A stretch of DNA of 64,000 nt from Sandaracinus sp. (GCA_020633125.1 JACKEH010000008.1:1-64000), one strand, 5' to 3'; shown: positions 54,366 through 62,888, counted from the first letter of the stretch. The notes: generated from the sequence alone by a model not told the origin. Numbers and translations: made by a program.

Positions 54366-55184
54366 TCAAAGCTCGATCGTCGAACCTTCGACCGCGACGA
54401 AGGCGCCATCCCACGTGTCGGCGGCTTGCCGACCGACCTCGTCCATGAATTCGTCTTCGTGGTACGGGTCGTGGTGGAAGATGGCGAGCTTCTTCACGTT
54501 CGCGCGCATCGCGAGGCGAACGCCCTCTTGCCACGTCGAGTGTCCCCACCCGATGTGTCGCGGGAACTCCTCGTCGGTGTACGTGCTGTCGTACGCGACC
54601 AGGTCCGCGCCCTCGATGAGCTCGAGAATCGTCTCGTCGGGCTTGCCCGGCACGTGCTCGGTGTCGGTCACGTAGCAGAACGAGCGTCCGCCGTGCTCGA
54701 TGCGGTAGCCAGTCGCTCCGTCGGGATGCTGCAAGGGCGCGGTGCGCACCGTGACCTCGCCGAGCTTGAACGTGTCGCCCGCCTGGAAGTCGGTGAACTG
54801 CACGTCGGCTTGAAGCGCCGAGAGCGGCACCGGGAAGGTCGGGCGCGCCATCTGACCCGCGAGCACACGCTGCACCCCGCCCGCCTCGGCGAGATGCCCC
54901 GCGTAGACGTTGAAGTGGTGGTCGGGCGCGTACGCGGGCGTGAAGAACGGGAACCCGTTGATGTGGTCCCAGTGCGTGTGCGTGAGCAGCAGGTCCGCGC
55001 GGTTGATCTTCCGCTGCAAGAAGCTCTGCCCGAGGTTGCGAATGCCGGTCCCAGCGTCGAGCACGATCGATCGGCCCGCGGCGTGGACCTCGATGCAGCT
55101 CGTGTTGCCGCCGTAGCGCACGTGGTTCGGCGAAGGGCACGCGATCGAGCCCCGGACGCCCCAGAAGCGTACCCAGAAGTCCAT
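54366..55184 (-). CDS. MBL-fold metallo-hydrolase (phosphodiesterase-like)
   Basis: A 272-residue metallo-beta-lactamase-fold protein. The zinc motif is HTHWDH at 69-74. The opening MDFWVRFWGVRGSIACPSPN and CIEVHAAGRSIVLDAGTGIR resemble the PhnP/cyclic-nucleotide-phosphodiesterase-like MBL group; later ligands are in YVTDTEH and FHHDPYH. Substrate unknown. The ATG at 55184 has GGAG with 5-nt spacing, better than a start 11 codons upstream. Confidence 0.85.
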   Translation of the reverse strand: MDFWVRFWGVRGSIACPSPNHVRYGGNTSCIEVHAAGRSIVLDAGTGIRNLGQSFLQRKINRADLLLTHTHWDHINGFPFFTPAYAPDHHFNVYAGHLAEAGGVQRVLAGQMARPTFPVPLSALQADVQFTDFQAGDTFKLGEVTVRTAPLQHPDGATGYRIEHGGRSFCYVTDTEHVPGKPDETILELIEGADLVAYDSTYTDEEFPRHIGWGHSTWQEGVRLAMRANVKKLAIFHHDPYHEDEFMDEVGRQAADTWDGAFVAVEGSTIEL

Positions 55185-55476
55185 CAGCGCTCCGCCCCCG
55201 CGGTCGTTCGCAGGCACGCGCTCACGCCATCCGCGCTCTCGTCGGTCCCCATCGCCACGCGGCGCTCCATCGGGCCATGCTACCCCAAGGCCGGACGAAC
55301 GAAAGCATTTCCTTGGCGGCGAACCCCGCTGGCCACGGCACCGCCGGGCTGCACATCCGTTGCGTACTGGCCCCCTCCCCCCGCTCGCGAACTGGGCTCC
55401 CGTGAGGCCAGCCGTTTGACACGGCGCGCCAAAGCTCCAGGTTTGGCGACCAGCCGCCCCGCGGCTGCCCCTCCCG

Positions 55477-56256
55477 ATGGAAGACGTTCAGAGCTCCCCC
55501 GACCCCCGCGGTCTTCTCCTCGAGAAGGCCGGCGTTCGCGGCCTTCGTTTGCCGATCGTCGCGTTCGGCCAAGCGACCGTGGCCTCGGTCGCGCTCTCGG
55601 TGAGCGTTCCGTCCACCCAGCGCGGGGCACACATGAGCCGCTTCCTGCCGGTCTTCGAGCGGCACCGCGAGGCGCTCGACCTCCCGCGCTTGGTGACGCT
55701 CCTCGGCGAGCTGCACGAGGCGCTGGAAGCCGACCGCGCGGACCTCGAGCTCTCGTTTCCGTTCTTCCGCTCCAAGGCGGCGCCCGTCAGCGGCGAAACC
55801 GGCCTGATGGCCTACGACGCTCGGATTCGCGGCGAGTGGACCCGCGGCAGCGCCCCGAGCCTGCACCTCGAGGCCATCGTGGCGGTCGCGAGCCTCTGCC
55901 CTTGCAGCAAGGCCATCAGCGACTACGGCGCACACAACCAGCGCGGCCACGTGCACGTGGAGGTCGAGACGAAGGTGAAGGACGGAGTGCCTGCGCCGGT
56001 CACGCTCGACGACCTCGTCGCCATCGCCGAACGCCACGCGTCGACGCCGCTCTACCCCGTGCTCAAGCGACCCGACGAGCGGCACGTCACGATGCTCGCC
56101 TACGACCGGCCGGCGTTCGTCGAGGACATGGCGCGCGGCGTCGCCCTCGATCTTCGCGAAGACCCGCGCGTCGCAGCCTTCCGCGTTCGCGTCGTGAACC
56201 AAGAGAGCATTCACGACCACGACGCGTTCGCCGAGCTCTCCTGGCGCGCGCCATGA
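55477..56256 (+). CDS. folE2: GTP cyclohydrolase FolE2 (GCYH-IB)
   Basis: A 259-residue type IB GTP cyclohydrolase that converts GTP to 7,8-dihydroneopterin triphosphate. The metal/catalytic block is LCPCSKAISDYGAHNQRGHV, and the N-terminal VPSTQRGAHMSRF is also typical. FolE2 is metal-flexible (unlike zinc-only FolE) and is often expressed under zinc limitation. The queD-like gene overlaps its stop (ATGA), so the two catalyse consecutive steps of queuosine or pterin synthesis. Hairpins precede the ATG (55427-55448 and 55451-55467), but no known riboswitch is recognised. Confidence 0.93.
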   Translation: MEDVQSSPDPRGLLLEKAGVRGLRLPIVAFGQATVASVALSVSVPSTQRGAHMSRFLPVFERHREALDLPRLVTLLGELHEALEADRADLELSFPFFRSKAAPVSGETGLMAYDARIRGEWTRGSAPSLHLEAIVAVASLCPCSKAISDYGAHNQRGHVHVEVETKVKDGVPAPVTLDDLVAIAERHASTPLYPVLKRPDERHVTMLAYDRPAFVEDMARGVALDLREDPRVAAFRVRVVNQESIHDHDAFAELSWRAP

Positions 56257-56759
56257 GCTTCGTGCTGCGCTTCACGCGCCGCTTCTCGATGGCGCATCGC
56301 CTGATCGCCGGGCAGAGCACCAAGTGCGCGACGCCGCACGGGCACAACGAGCTCGTCACCGTCGACCTCGTCGCCGCGGCTCCCGCCCCGCTCGACGGGC
56401 ACGCGAACATGGTCACCGAGTTCGCGCGTGCGAAGGGGCGTTGGCATCGCTTCGTCGACGAGCACCTCGACCACGCGCTGCAGCTCTCGGAGCACGACCC
56501 GCTGCTCGCGCTCGCGGATGAGCATTTCGTGGAGTGGCGCCTCGTGGTCACGCCGGGCGACCCGACCACCGAGCTGCTCGCCGCGCTCTTGGCCGCGAAG
56601 TGCGGCGCGTTCCTCGCGGCCGAAGGCACGGGCCTTCGTGTGGCGCGGGTGACGATCGAGGAGACGCCGACCAACGCCGTGGTCTTCGAAGGCAACCCGC
56701 ACGACGTCTTGCCGGCCCGCGAGGGTTGGTGGTCGCGCGCCGACGACAGCACGCGCTGA
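56253..56759 (+). CDS. queD: 6-carboxytetrahydropterin synthase-like protein (QueD/PTPS family)
   Basis: A 168-residue PTPS-fold enzyme. The zinc-binding His are His15 (SMAHRL), His29 and His31 (PHGHN), and Cys25 is the catalytic residue (CATPHGHN), as in QueD. It would convert dihydroneopterin triphosphate to 6-carboxytetrahydropterin in queuosine synthesis. It is longer than usual (about 120-140). Its ATG overlaps the folE2 stop, so substrate and enzyme are made together. Some PTPS-family paralogues act in folate synthesis instead, and this cannot be excluded. Confidence 0.85.
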   Translation: MSFVLRFTRRFSMAHRLIAGQSTKCATPHGHNELVTVDLVAAAPAPLDGHANMVTEFARAKGRWHRFVDEHLDHALQLSEHDPLLALADEHFVEWRLVVTPGDPTTELLAALLAAKCGAFLAAEGTGLRVARVTIEETPTNAVVFEGNPHDVLPAREGWWSRADDSTR

Positions 56760-56803
56760 TTCCCGACGTCGCTTCCGCGACGCACCTCGCTCGGCGGCCG
56801 TGA

Positions 56804-56873
56804 ACCATGCGCCGACGACCATGCGCCGACGACCATGCGCCGACGACGATGCGCCAACGACGACGCGCCGACG
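56804..56873. repeat. Five tandem 14-bp repeats (ACCATGCGCCGACG)
   Basis: Three identical units (56804-56845) and two diverged ones. The gap between queD (stop 56759) and the convergent methyltransferase (stop 56928) is largely this array. The 14-bp unit is not a multiple of three, so it is not coding. Confidence 0.85.
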
Positions 56874-56927
56874 CGCCGACGACGACGACGCGCCACCGAA
56901 CGCGCGACGGTGCGAACGACGCTTCGC

Positions 56928-57809
56928 TCAACGACGCGCGACCACGAGCTGCATGCGGTAGAGCTGAATCTCCCGCGGCCCGTGCTCACGAAGCCAGAGC
57001 AGGTCGTCCTCGAAGGTCTCGAGCGTCAGCCCGACGTGCGCGAAGAGCGCCTCCGCGGCCTCGGGGTCTTCCTCCCACGGCCACGGATCGGGCGACGTCA
57101 GCACGAGCTTGCCGCCCGGCCGCAGCACCGTCGCGGCGCGCGCGAGAAACGACATCGGATCGCCGAGCAGATCGATGACGTTGGCCGCGACCACCGCGTC
57201 CGCGCTCTCCGGCGCGAGCGGCAACGCCTCGGCCTCGCCGACGAGCAACTGCACCGCACCTTTGCCGCGCGCCGCGGTGAAGAGCGCGCGAAGCGAGCGG
57301 TCGACGAGCAGAAGCTTTCGGCCCTTCGCGAGGTGCGCCGTCAACGGTCCGGCGCCGGGTCCGATCTCCACGACGTCCCGCGCACCTTCGGGCACCGCCG
57401 CCGCGATGCGCTTCCACGGATCGCCTTGCTCGACGAGCGCACGAATCGGCGCCCCCGTCTCGCCCTCGGGCACCTCGAAGCCGGGCGCGTCGGTGTCGAC
57501 CTCACGCGCGGTCCAGTCTTCCGCGAAGGCCTGGTAGTCGTCGCCGCGAACGCCGTCCACGACCTCGTGAAGCAGCGCGATGGTCGCCTTCGAGACGCGC
57601 CCCTCTTCCGCCAACGCCGCCACCACCGCGTCGCGATGCCGCGCGAGGAACGCGGCAGCGTCGGGCACCAACACGGGCACCCCTCCGAGCACCGGGTACT
57701 CGTGACCGTCTTCCTCGGTCGCGAGAATGCCTTCCGATTCGTCGCCTTCGACGAGCGACAAGGGCTCGCAGGTCACGGGACACCGAACGAGCGGGAGGAG
57801 CGCTTCCAT
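56928..57809 (-). CDS. SAM-dependent methyltransferase with Trm112-like N-terminus
   Basis: A 293-residue class I methyltransferase. Residues 1-50 resemble a Trm112-like module (LVRCPVTCEPLSL, HEYPVLGGVPVLVPD) with one Cys pair. The SAM-binding motif I is VVEIGPGAGPLTAHL, and the post-motif region is VVAANVIDLLGD and LRPGGKLVLTSPDP. Substrate unknown. The ATG at 57809 was chosen over a start 15 codons upstream because of the N-terminal family match and a TAGCAT element 7 nt before it. Confidence 0.82.
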   Translation of the reverse strand: MEALLPLVRCPVTCEPLSLVEGDESEGILATEEDGHEYPVLGGVPVLVPDAAAFLARHRDAVVAALAEEGRVSKATIALLHEVVDGVRGDDYQAFAEDWTAREVDTDAPGFEVPEGETGAPIRALVEQGDPWKRIAAAVPEGARDVVEIGPGAGPLTAHLAKGRKLLLVDRSLRALFTAARGKGAVQLLVGEAEALPLAPESADAVVAANVIDLLGDPMSFLARAATVLRPGGKLVLTSPDPWPWEEDPEAAEALFAHVGLTLETFEDDLLWLREHGPREIQLYRMQLVVARR

Positions 57810-57816
57810 CGACGCG

Positions 57817-57822
57817 ATGCTA
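57817..57822 (-). promoter_or_regulatory. Leaderless-type -10 element (TAGCAT)
   Basis: TANNNT hexamer ending 7 nt before the ATG at 57809; no Shine-Dalgarno. Confidence 0.5.
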
Positions 57823-57935
57823 GCGCCGGTGGGCGCGCGCGCAGCTTGCGTCACGTACGCGTTGCGAAACCCCTCGTACCCGGACGCGGACGCACACGCG
57901 GCGCGACACCGGCTCGAACTGGCGGCCGGGTGTAC

Positions 57936-57941
57936 TAGGCT
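57936..57941 (+). promoter_or_regulatory. Leaderless-type -10 element (TAGGCT)
   Basis: TANNNT hexamer ending 8 nt before the ATG at 57950; no Shine-Dalgarno. Confidence 0.5.
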
Positions 57942-57949
57942 CGCCCGCC

Positions 57950-58192
57950 ATGAGCGACTTCTCCTTCGTGGATCCCGAGACGCACGCCCCGCTCGCGCTC
58001 GCCGACGCCGCCACCCTCGACAAGCTTCGCGCGGCGCTCACGTCCGGCACCGCCCGACACGTCGGCTCGCTCCCCGAAGCCTTCGACGGCGCGTACCTCA
58101 CCGCCGATCGTCGACGGGCGTACCTGGTGATCGACGGAATTCCGACGCTCGTGGTCAGCGAACGCGTGGAGATCGAAGGAGGCCTCTCGTGA
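57950..58192 (+). CDS. Small Trm112-like protein without Cys
   Basis: An 80-residue protein ending AYLVIDGIPTLVVSERVEIE, which resembles the C-terminal half of the Trm112/UPF0434 fold. The usual zinc Cys are absent, so it would be a metal-free relative. It diverges from the Trm112-methyltransferase gene and overlaps the start of the MDR gene. Function unknown. Confidence 0.65.
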   Translation: MSDFSFVDPETHAPLALADAATLDKLRAALTSGTARHVGSLPEAFDGAYLTADRRRAYLVIDGIPTLVVSERVEIEGGLS

Positions 58193-59211
58193 GTCGTGCG
58201 TGGTCGTTCGATCAGTTCGGGCTCGATCACCTGAAGCTCGTCGAGGTCGACGAGCCGGCCCCCGGACCGGGGCAAGTGACGCTCGCGGTCAGCGCTTGCA
58301 GCGTGAACTACCGCGACACGTTGATGGTCGCGGGGCACTACGACCCGCGCATGCATCTGCCGCTCGTGCCGCTCTCGGACGGTGTCGGTCGCGTGGTCGC
58401 GATCGGCGAAGGCGTCGATCGCGTCGCGGTCGGCGATCGCGTGGCCGCGACCTTCGCGCCGCGTTGGATCGCGGGCGAGCCCGAGCGCGCGATCATTCGC
58501 CACACCCGCGGCGGGCCGCTGCCCGGCATGCTCGCGGAGCGGCGCACCCTCGACGCGGAAGGCGTCGTGAAGATCCCCGATCACCTCACGGACGAAGAAG
58601 CCGCCACCCTTCCCTGCGCGGCGCTGACGGCGTGGTCGTCGCTCGTGACCGAAGGCAACGTCACCGCGGGCAGCACGGTGCTCGTGCAAGGCACCGGCGG
58701 CGTGAGCCTCTTCGCGCTGCAGCTCGGCAAGCTGCTCGGCGCGCGCGTGATGATCACGTCGAGCAGCGACGAGAAGCTCGAGCGCGCGAAGGCGCTCGGC
58801 GCGGACGCGACGCTCAACTACAAGACGACGCCCGAGTGGGGACGGCCCGCCGCGAAGTGGGCCGGCGAAGGCGTCGACCTCGTCGTGGAGGTCGGCGGCG
58901 CGAAGACCTTCGACGAGTCGCTCAAGGCCGTACGGCCGGGCGGCATCGTGAGCCTCATCGGCAACCTCTCGGGCTCGACGGCGCCCGTGCCGCTCACGCG
59001 CATCCTGATGAGCCAGGTTCGCGTGCAAGGCATTCTCGTCGGGCACCGCAACGGCTTCGAAGCGATGAACCGCGCGTTCGCCGCCTACCCCGAGGTGCGG
59101 CCGGTCGTGGATCGGGTCTTCGCGTTCGAAGAGGCGCCCGAAGCGCTCCGGCATCTCCGGAAGGGCGACCACTTCGGCAAGGTCGTGATTCGCGTCGCGG
59201 CCGCGTCGTGA
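58189..59211 (+). CDS. NAD(P)-dependent MDR-family oxidoreductase
   Basis: A 340-residue medium-chain dehydrogenase. The Rossmann motif is LVQGTGGVSLFALQLGK. The N-terminal block NYRDTLMVAGHYDPRMHLPLVPLSDGVG resembles the YhdH/quinone oxidoreductase group, and the usual structural-zinc Cys are absent, so it is probably a zinc-free reductase. Start GTG 58189 has a perfect GGAGG and overlaps the stop of the Trm112-like gene (GTGA). Substrate unknown. Confidence 0.85.
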   Translation: MSRAWSFDQFGLDHLKLVEVDEPAPGPGQVTLAVSACSVNYRDTLMVAGHYDPRMHLPLVPLSDGVGRVVAIGEGVDRVAVGDRVAATFAPRWIAGEPERAIIRHTRGGPLPGMLAERRTLDAEGVVKIPDHLTDEEAATLPCAALTAWSSLVTEGNVTAGSTVLVQGTGGVSLFALQLGKLLGARVMITSSSDEKLERAKALGADATLNYKTTPEWGRPAAKWAGEGVDLVVEVGGAKTFDESLKAVRPGGIVSLIGNLSGSTAPVPLTRILMSQVRVQGILVGHRNGFEAMNRAFAAYPEVRPVVDRVFAFEEAPEALRHLRKGDHFGKVVIRVAAAS

Positions 59212-59285
59212 TTCGCGAGCGAGGGTCGCGGCGCGTGCTCGCCGCGGCGTGAGATCTCGGCCAGCGACGCTTGCCGCGGACCTGG

Positions 59286-59291
59286 TAGAGT
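59286..59291 (+). promoter_or_regulatory. Leaderless-type -10 element (TAGAGT)
   Basis: TANNNT hexamer ending 9 nt before the ATG at 59301; no Shine-Dalgarno. Confidence 0.5.
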
Positions 59292-59300
59292 CCGCGCGCG

Positions 59301-59576
59301 ATGGCGAGCAAGCAACAGAAGCGTCAGGCGAAGTCGGGGGCCTCCAAGCGCCGTTCGAAGCGCTACGTGGCGCCCGAACGACGCGACGAGATTCAGACCG
59401 AAGCGAGCTCGGACGACGAGTACACCGGCGGCGCGATGCAGAGCCTGACCAGCGGGTTCAAACGTGCGGTCGGCGTCGAGACCCAGAAGAAGAAGACCTG
59501 GGTCGACCACGTGTGGACGGTGCTCTTGCTGCTCGCGATCGCCGCCGTGCTCTTCTGGCGCTTCGGCAGCAACTGA
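59301..59576 (+). CDS. Small basic single-pass membrane protein
   Basis: A 91-residue protein. The Lys/Arg-rich N-terminus (MASKQQKRQAKSGASKRRSK) is cytoplasmic, and one membrane helix lies near the C-terminus (VWTVLLLLAIAAVLFWRF). No family recognised. Single gene with a TAGAGT element. Convergent to aroC. Confidence 0.65.
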   Translation: MASKQQKRQAKSGASKRRSKRYVAPERRDEIQTEASSDDEYTGGAMQSLTSGFKRAVGVETQKKKTWVDHVWTVLLLLAIAAVLFWRFGSN

Positions 59577-59648
59577 GCTCCAGCCGCGCGACGACGCCTC
59601 GGTCGGTCGCCCATGGCGCTTTGGTCACCCCTCGTGCTGGCGCCGCCG

Positions 59649-60740
59649 TCAGCGCGCGCGTTGGCGTAGCCAGTGGTCCGCGATCGTGATCGCGACCATC
59701 GCCTCCGCCATCGGCACGAAGCGCGGCAGCAGACACGGGTCGTGGCGACCACGCGTGCGAATGGTCGTGGCCTCGAGGTCCTTCGTGATCGTGCGCTGCT
59801 CGCGCGGCAACGACGACGTCGGCTTCACCGCGGCGCGCAGCACGATCGGCATGCCGCTGGAGATGCCACCGAGCATGCCGCCGTGCCGGTTGGTCTCCGT
59901 CGTGACCACGCCGTCGTTCGCGACGAAGACGTCGTTGGCTTCGCTGCCACGCATCGTCGCGAGCGAGAAGCCCGCGCCGTACTCGACGCCCACGACCGCC
60001 GGCAAGCTGAAGAGCGCCTTGGCGAGGTCCGACTTGAGCTTGTCGAAGACCGGCTCCCCGAGCCCCGCGGGCACCCCACGCGCGACGATCTCGGCGACGC
60101 CGCCGATCGAGTCTTGGTCCTTCCGAACCTTCTCGATGAGCTCGACCATTCGCGCCGCCGCTTCCACGTCGGGACAACGCACCACGTTCGGCTCGCCGCT
60201 CGGCAAGGTCTCCACCTGCGCGAGCGTCACGTCGCTCGGCACCTTCGCGATCACGTCGCCGACCGCCGTGACGTAGCCGACGACCTCCCCACCGAACGCC
60301 TGCGCGATCAGCTTCTTCGCGATCGCTCCTGCCGCCGTGCGCGCCACCGTCTCGCGCGCGCTCGAGCGCCCGCCGCCGCGGTAGTCGCGCACGCCGAACT
60401 TCGCGTCGAAGGTGTAGTCCGCGTGCCCCGGCCGGTACTTCTCGGCGATGTCCGCGTAGTCGCGGCTCTTCTGGTCCTCGTTGCGCACGAGCACCGCGAT
60501 CGGCGTGCCGGTCGTCTTGCCTTCGAAGACGCCGCTCAGAATCTCCGCGCGGTCCGACTCTTTGCGCTGCGTGACGATCTTCGATTGCCCCGGCCGCCGT
60601 CGGTCGAGGTCGACCTGAAGGTCTTCTTCGGTGAGCGGGATGCCGGGCGGGCAACCGTCGACGATCACGACGTTGCCCGGACCGTGGCTTTCGCCCGCGG
60701 TGGTGACCCGAAACGCGGTGCCGAAGGTGCTGCCCGCCAT
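59649..60740 (-). CDS. aroC: Chorismate synthase
   Basis: A 363-residue enzyme that makes chorismate from EPSP, the last shikimate step. Diagnostic blocks are GESHGPGNVVIVDGCPPGIP near the start, the central KYRPGHADYTFDAKFGVRDYRGGGRSSARET, and DPCLLPRFVPMAEAMVAI near the end. It needs reduced FMN. The ATG at 60740 follows GGAGG with 5-nt spacing; a GTG directly before it is in frame. No other aro gene is nearby. Confidence 0.96.
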   Translation of the reverse strand: MAGSTFGTAFRVTTAGESHGPGNVVIVDGCPPGIPLTEEDLQVDLDRRRPGQSKIVTQRKESDRAEILSGVFEGKTTGTPIAVLVRNEDQKSRDYADIAEKYRPGHADYTFDAKFGVRDYRGGGRSSARETVARTAAGAIAKKLIAQAFGGEVVGYVTAVGDVIAKVPSDVTLAQVETLPSGEPNVVRCPDVEAAARMVELIEKVRKDQDSIGGVAEIVARGVPAGLGEPVFDKLKSDLAKALFSLPAVVGVEYGAGFSLATMRGSEANDVFVANDGVVTTETNRHGGMLGGISSGMPIVLRAAVKPTSSLPREQRTITKDLEATTIRTRGRHDPCLLPRFVPMAEAMVAITIADHWLRQRAR

Positions 60741-60831
60741 CACTACCTCCGAGGGGCCGTGGTGAGCCCGTCGCTCTGTGCTCGATTGGCTCGCCGCGCG
60801 CCCGCATGAGCGCGACGAAGCGGCGTCCGAC

Positions 60832-61596
60832 TCAGCGCTTCTGGAACAACACGCGGCCGACGAAGAAGGGCCCCATGTGCTGCATGTACTGCGAGGTCTG
60901 CACGGTCTTCCGCATCGACTGCACGACGTGGGAGAGCGGGTGCAGGTTCGGACCGATGAGACCGATCACGAACTCGTTGTCGTTCGCGTCGAGGCCGTGA
61001 CACGCGAGCCGAATGTCGTGCGCGAGATCCTTCGCGCCGTACGCGCGCCCGATGAGCCCGTGCTCGCCGAGGATGCTGCGCTTCTCGCCGTCGGGCAGAC
61101 GTTCGAAGGCGCCGATGCGACGCAGCGGGTACCACACGTGCCAGCCCCACTCGGGGTTCGACACCGTGTCGATCGGCCGATCGAGGAGCCAGAACGCCAG
61201 GTTCTGCTCGTAGCCGCCCGCGTAGGTGCGCCCGAGCATCGTCATCTCGGGGCGAAGCGTCAGGTCGCGCAGCAGCTCGCGACGAAAGATCGGTCGGACC
61301 TCGTCGACGAAGAACTCGGGGTGCTCGCTCCACGTGAGCAGCGCGAAGCCACGCGGGTCGTTGGCGTCCGCGTAGACCGTGCCGACGAGCTTCGAGTTCT
61401 CGTCGAAGGCGGCACGAAACGCGTCGGCGAAGCGCTGCGTGTCGACGCCGGTCGGCGCGGTGAACACGAGGAGCTGCATGAAGAGGCGACGGTCCATCGC
61501 CTGCTCGACGTCGCCGCGCTTGGCGCCGTGCTCGCGGACGTCGATCTCGGGAAGCTCCGCACGGGGGTCGACGGGGGATCGCGGTCGTTCGCTCAT
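60832..61596 (-). CDS. hemQ: HemQ/chlorite-dismutase-family coproheme decarboxylase-like protein
   Basis: A 254-residue heme-dependent peroxidase-fold protein. The recognisable blocks are LTWSEHPEFFVDEVRP, HVWYPLRRIGAFERLP (the Tyr of WYPLRR is the catalytic position in HemQ) and EHGLIGRAYG, whose His is the proximal heme ligand. Together these match coproheme decarboxylase (HemQ/ChdC) rather than true chlorite dismutase, though the group is diverse. No other heme gene is nearby, so the pathway assignment is by family. A TACGAC element 6 nt upstream is a near match to the leaderless pattern. Confidence 0.83.
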   Translation of the reverse strand: MSERPRSPVDPRAELPEIDVREHGAKRGDVEQAMDRRLFMQLLVFTAPTGVDTQRFADAFRAAFDENSKLVGTVYADANDPRGFALLTWSEHPEFFVDEVRPIFRRELLRDLTLRPEMTMLGRTYAGGYEQNLAFWLLDRPIDTVSNPEWGWHVWYPLRRIGAFERLPDGEKRSILGEHGLIGRAYGAKDLAHDIRLACHGLDANDNEFVIGLIGPNLHPLSHVVQSMRKTVQTSQYMQHMGPFFVGRVLFQKR

Positions 61597-61627
61597 GGGC
61601 GCGTCGTACCACCCGCCGGGGCGAGCG

Positions 61628-61873
61628 TCACTCGGAAGGCGGCGGACGCGGCGCCATTCGCCGACGCTCGGCCAAGACCGCCACCAACACCGCGTGAAGC
61701 CCCTTGGCGTCGAGCCCCACCAACACCCCGCCGTGATCGGCCGCGGCGTGCAGCCCCATCAACATCAGCGTCTGCTTGTTGAGCGGGAGCTCGAAGCGCT
61801 TTCGATGCAGCGCTCGAAGGAGCGCCTCGAGCTCTTCGGTCGAGACCCGCGTGAGGCCGGTGCCTCCGATCAT
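61628..61873 (-). CDS. Small conserved protein of unknown function
   Basis: An 81-residue helical protein (MIGGTGLTRVSTEELEALLR, then FELPLNKQTLMLMGLHAAAD and GLDAKGLHAVLVAVLAERR). The regular amphipathic helices suggest a compact bundle. GGAG lies 7 nt before the ATG, which supports this start. No family recognised. It is followed closely by nothing on its strand; the DPW-repeat gene lies 38 bp upstream, so both may be one operon. Confidence 0.65.
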   Translation of the reverse strand: MIGGTGLTRVSTEELEALLRALHRKRFELPLNKQTLMLMGLHAAADHGGVLVGLDAKGLHAVLVAVLAERRRMAPRPPPSE

Positions 61874-61911
61874 GTCGGTGCTCCGATCATTCCCCGAGAT
61901 CCAGGGTCGCG

Positions 61912-62556
61912 TCAGCGACGCGGAGGCGCCAAACGGGCGCCGCTCTCCCGCCACGGGTCGAGCACCTCGGCGGTCGACGGCTCGGGCTCCGGCGCGCGCC
62001 AAGGATCGATCACCTCGGGCGAGACGATCGGATAGATCACCGCGGCACGACGGGTTCGACGAGGCGCGTCGGCCCAGGGATCCAAGACCTCGGCGATGGG
62101 CACGCGGTGAACCGTGGTGTCGCGGCCTCCGGCACGTGGCGCCCAAGGGTCCAAGACCTCGCTCGCGACCGTGGTGGCCACGACGGCCTCGGGGCGCAGC
62201 ACGGAGCGAACGAACGCGGCGGCAGGGCCCACGACCCAACGCCCGCTGCGATCACGACGCGAGGACACGAGCTGCCGCTGCGACGCGCCACGGGGCCCAC
62301 GCAACCACGCCGTCGCGGTGCGGTCGTCGCGGTCGAAGACGATCGTCAACGTGTCGCGCGCGTCCACGGCGGCTTCGTCTGCCACCCCGACCGCGCGGAC
62401 CCCCGCGTCGGTGAACGCGCGACGAAGACGGGCCGCGTTCACCCCACGCGGCGACTCGAAGACCACGATCACGGTCGGCGCGTCGTCGGCACGCGCGGCC
62501 GGCGTCGTCCCCAAGACGGAGAGCGCCACCGCGACGAGGGCAAACGCGCGAGCCAT
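61912..62556 (-). CDS. Secreted protein with four E-V-L/I-DPW motifs
   Basis: A 214-residue protein with a signal peptide (LVAVALSVLGTTPAARA). The first half is a compact beta/alpha domain (PTVIVVFESPRGVNAARLRR, then TLTIVFDRDDRTATAWL). The second half carries four spaced copies of E-V-L/I-D-P-W (EVLDPWAPRA, EVLDPWADAP, EVIDPWRAPE and EVLDPWRES), about 20-28 residues apart in a basic, Pro-rich and disordered stretch. The regular spacing suggests docking sites for a partner. I know of no established function for this motif in bacteria. The ATG at 62556 is set by the signal peptide. Confidence 0.7.
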   Translation of the reverse strand: MARAFALVAVALSVLGTTPAARADDAPTVIVVFESPRGVNAARLRRAFTDAGVRAVGVADEAAVDARDTLTIVFDRDDRTATAWLRGPRGASQRQLVSSRRDRSGRWVVGPAAAFVRSVLRPEAVVATTVASEVLDPWAPRAGGRDTTVHRVPIAEVLDPWADAPRRTRRAAVIYPIVSPEVIDPWRAPEPEPSTAEVLDPWRESGARLAPPRR

Positions 62557-62888
62557 GGCGGAAAGGTGCCGGTACGCGGCAATCCCGTCAAACCCGGGCG
62601 TGTGGGCGCGCTCAGCCCGTGGGGCGAACCGGCGGTCCCGGCCGACCCGTCCGCTTGGCAGATTCCCGGCTCCAAAACGCGCAGACCGTGACGTACCCGC
62701 GCGCCCACATGGAAGCCTCGACGCGAGAGCGAGGCGGAAGGCCACGCACCACGGCGGGCGTGGCTTCGAGCCCACGATCCACGAAATGCGCTTCACTGAC
62801 GGCGTGGGCCCGCGGCCACGCTTGTCGCCTGGGTGAGGACTCGGGTACGTAGGCGGCTCGGTGCGTTCGTCGTGCCGCTGGAGGGAAC
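62557..62888. other. Divergent intergenic region
   Basis: 332 bp between the DPW protein and the Cys-rich lipoprotein, both of which start here. A GTGG/CCAC-flanked GC-rich hairpin (near 62805) is the only structure seen. No convincing promoter. Open frames crossing it (including a Pro-rich one on the minus strand) look like shadows of the Gly-rich coding region. Confidence 0.45.

Noticed and set aside
55185..55476. Riboswitch or strong promoter in the folE2 leader
   Set aside because: TTGACA at 55416-55421 has no -10 at the right distance, and the two hairpins match no preQ1, THF or cobalamin landmarks I know.
56804..56873. Possible CRISPR array
   Set aside because: Tandem 14-bp units without spacers; no cas genes nearby.
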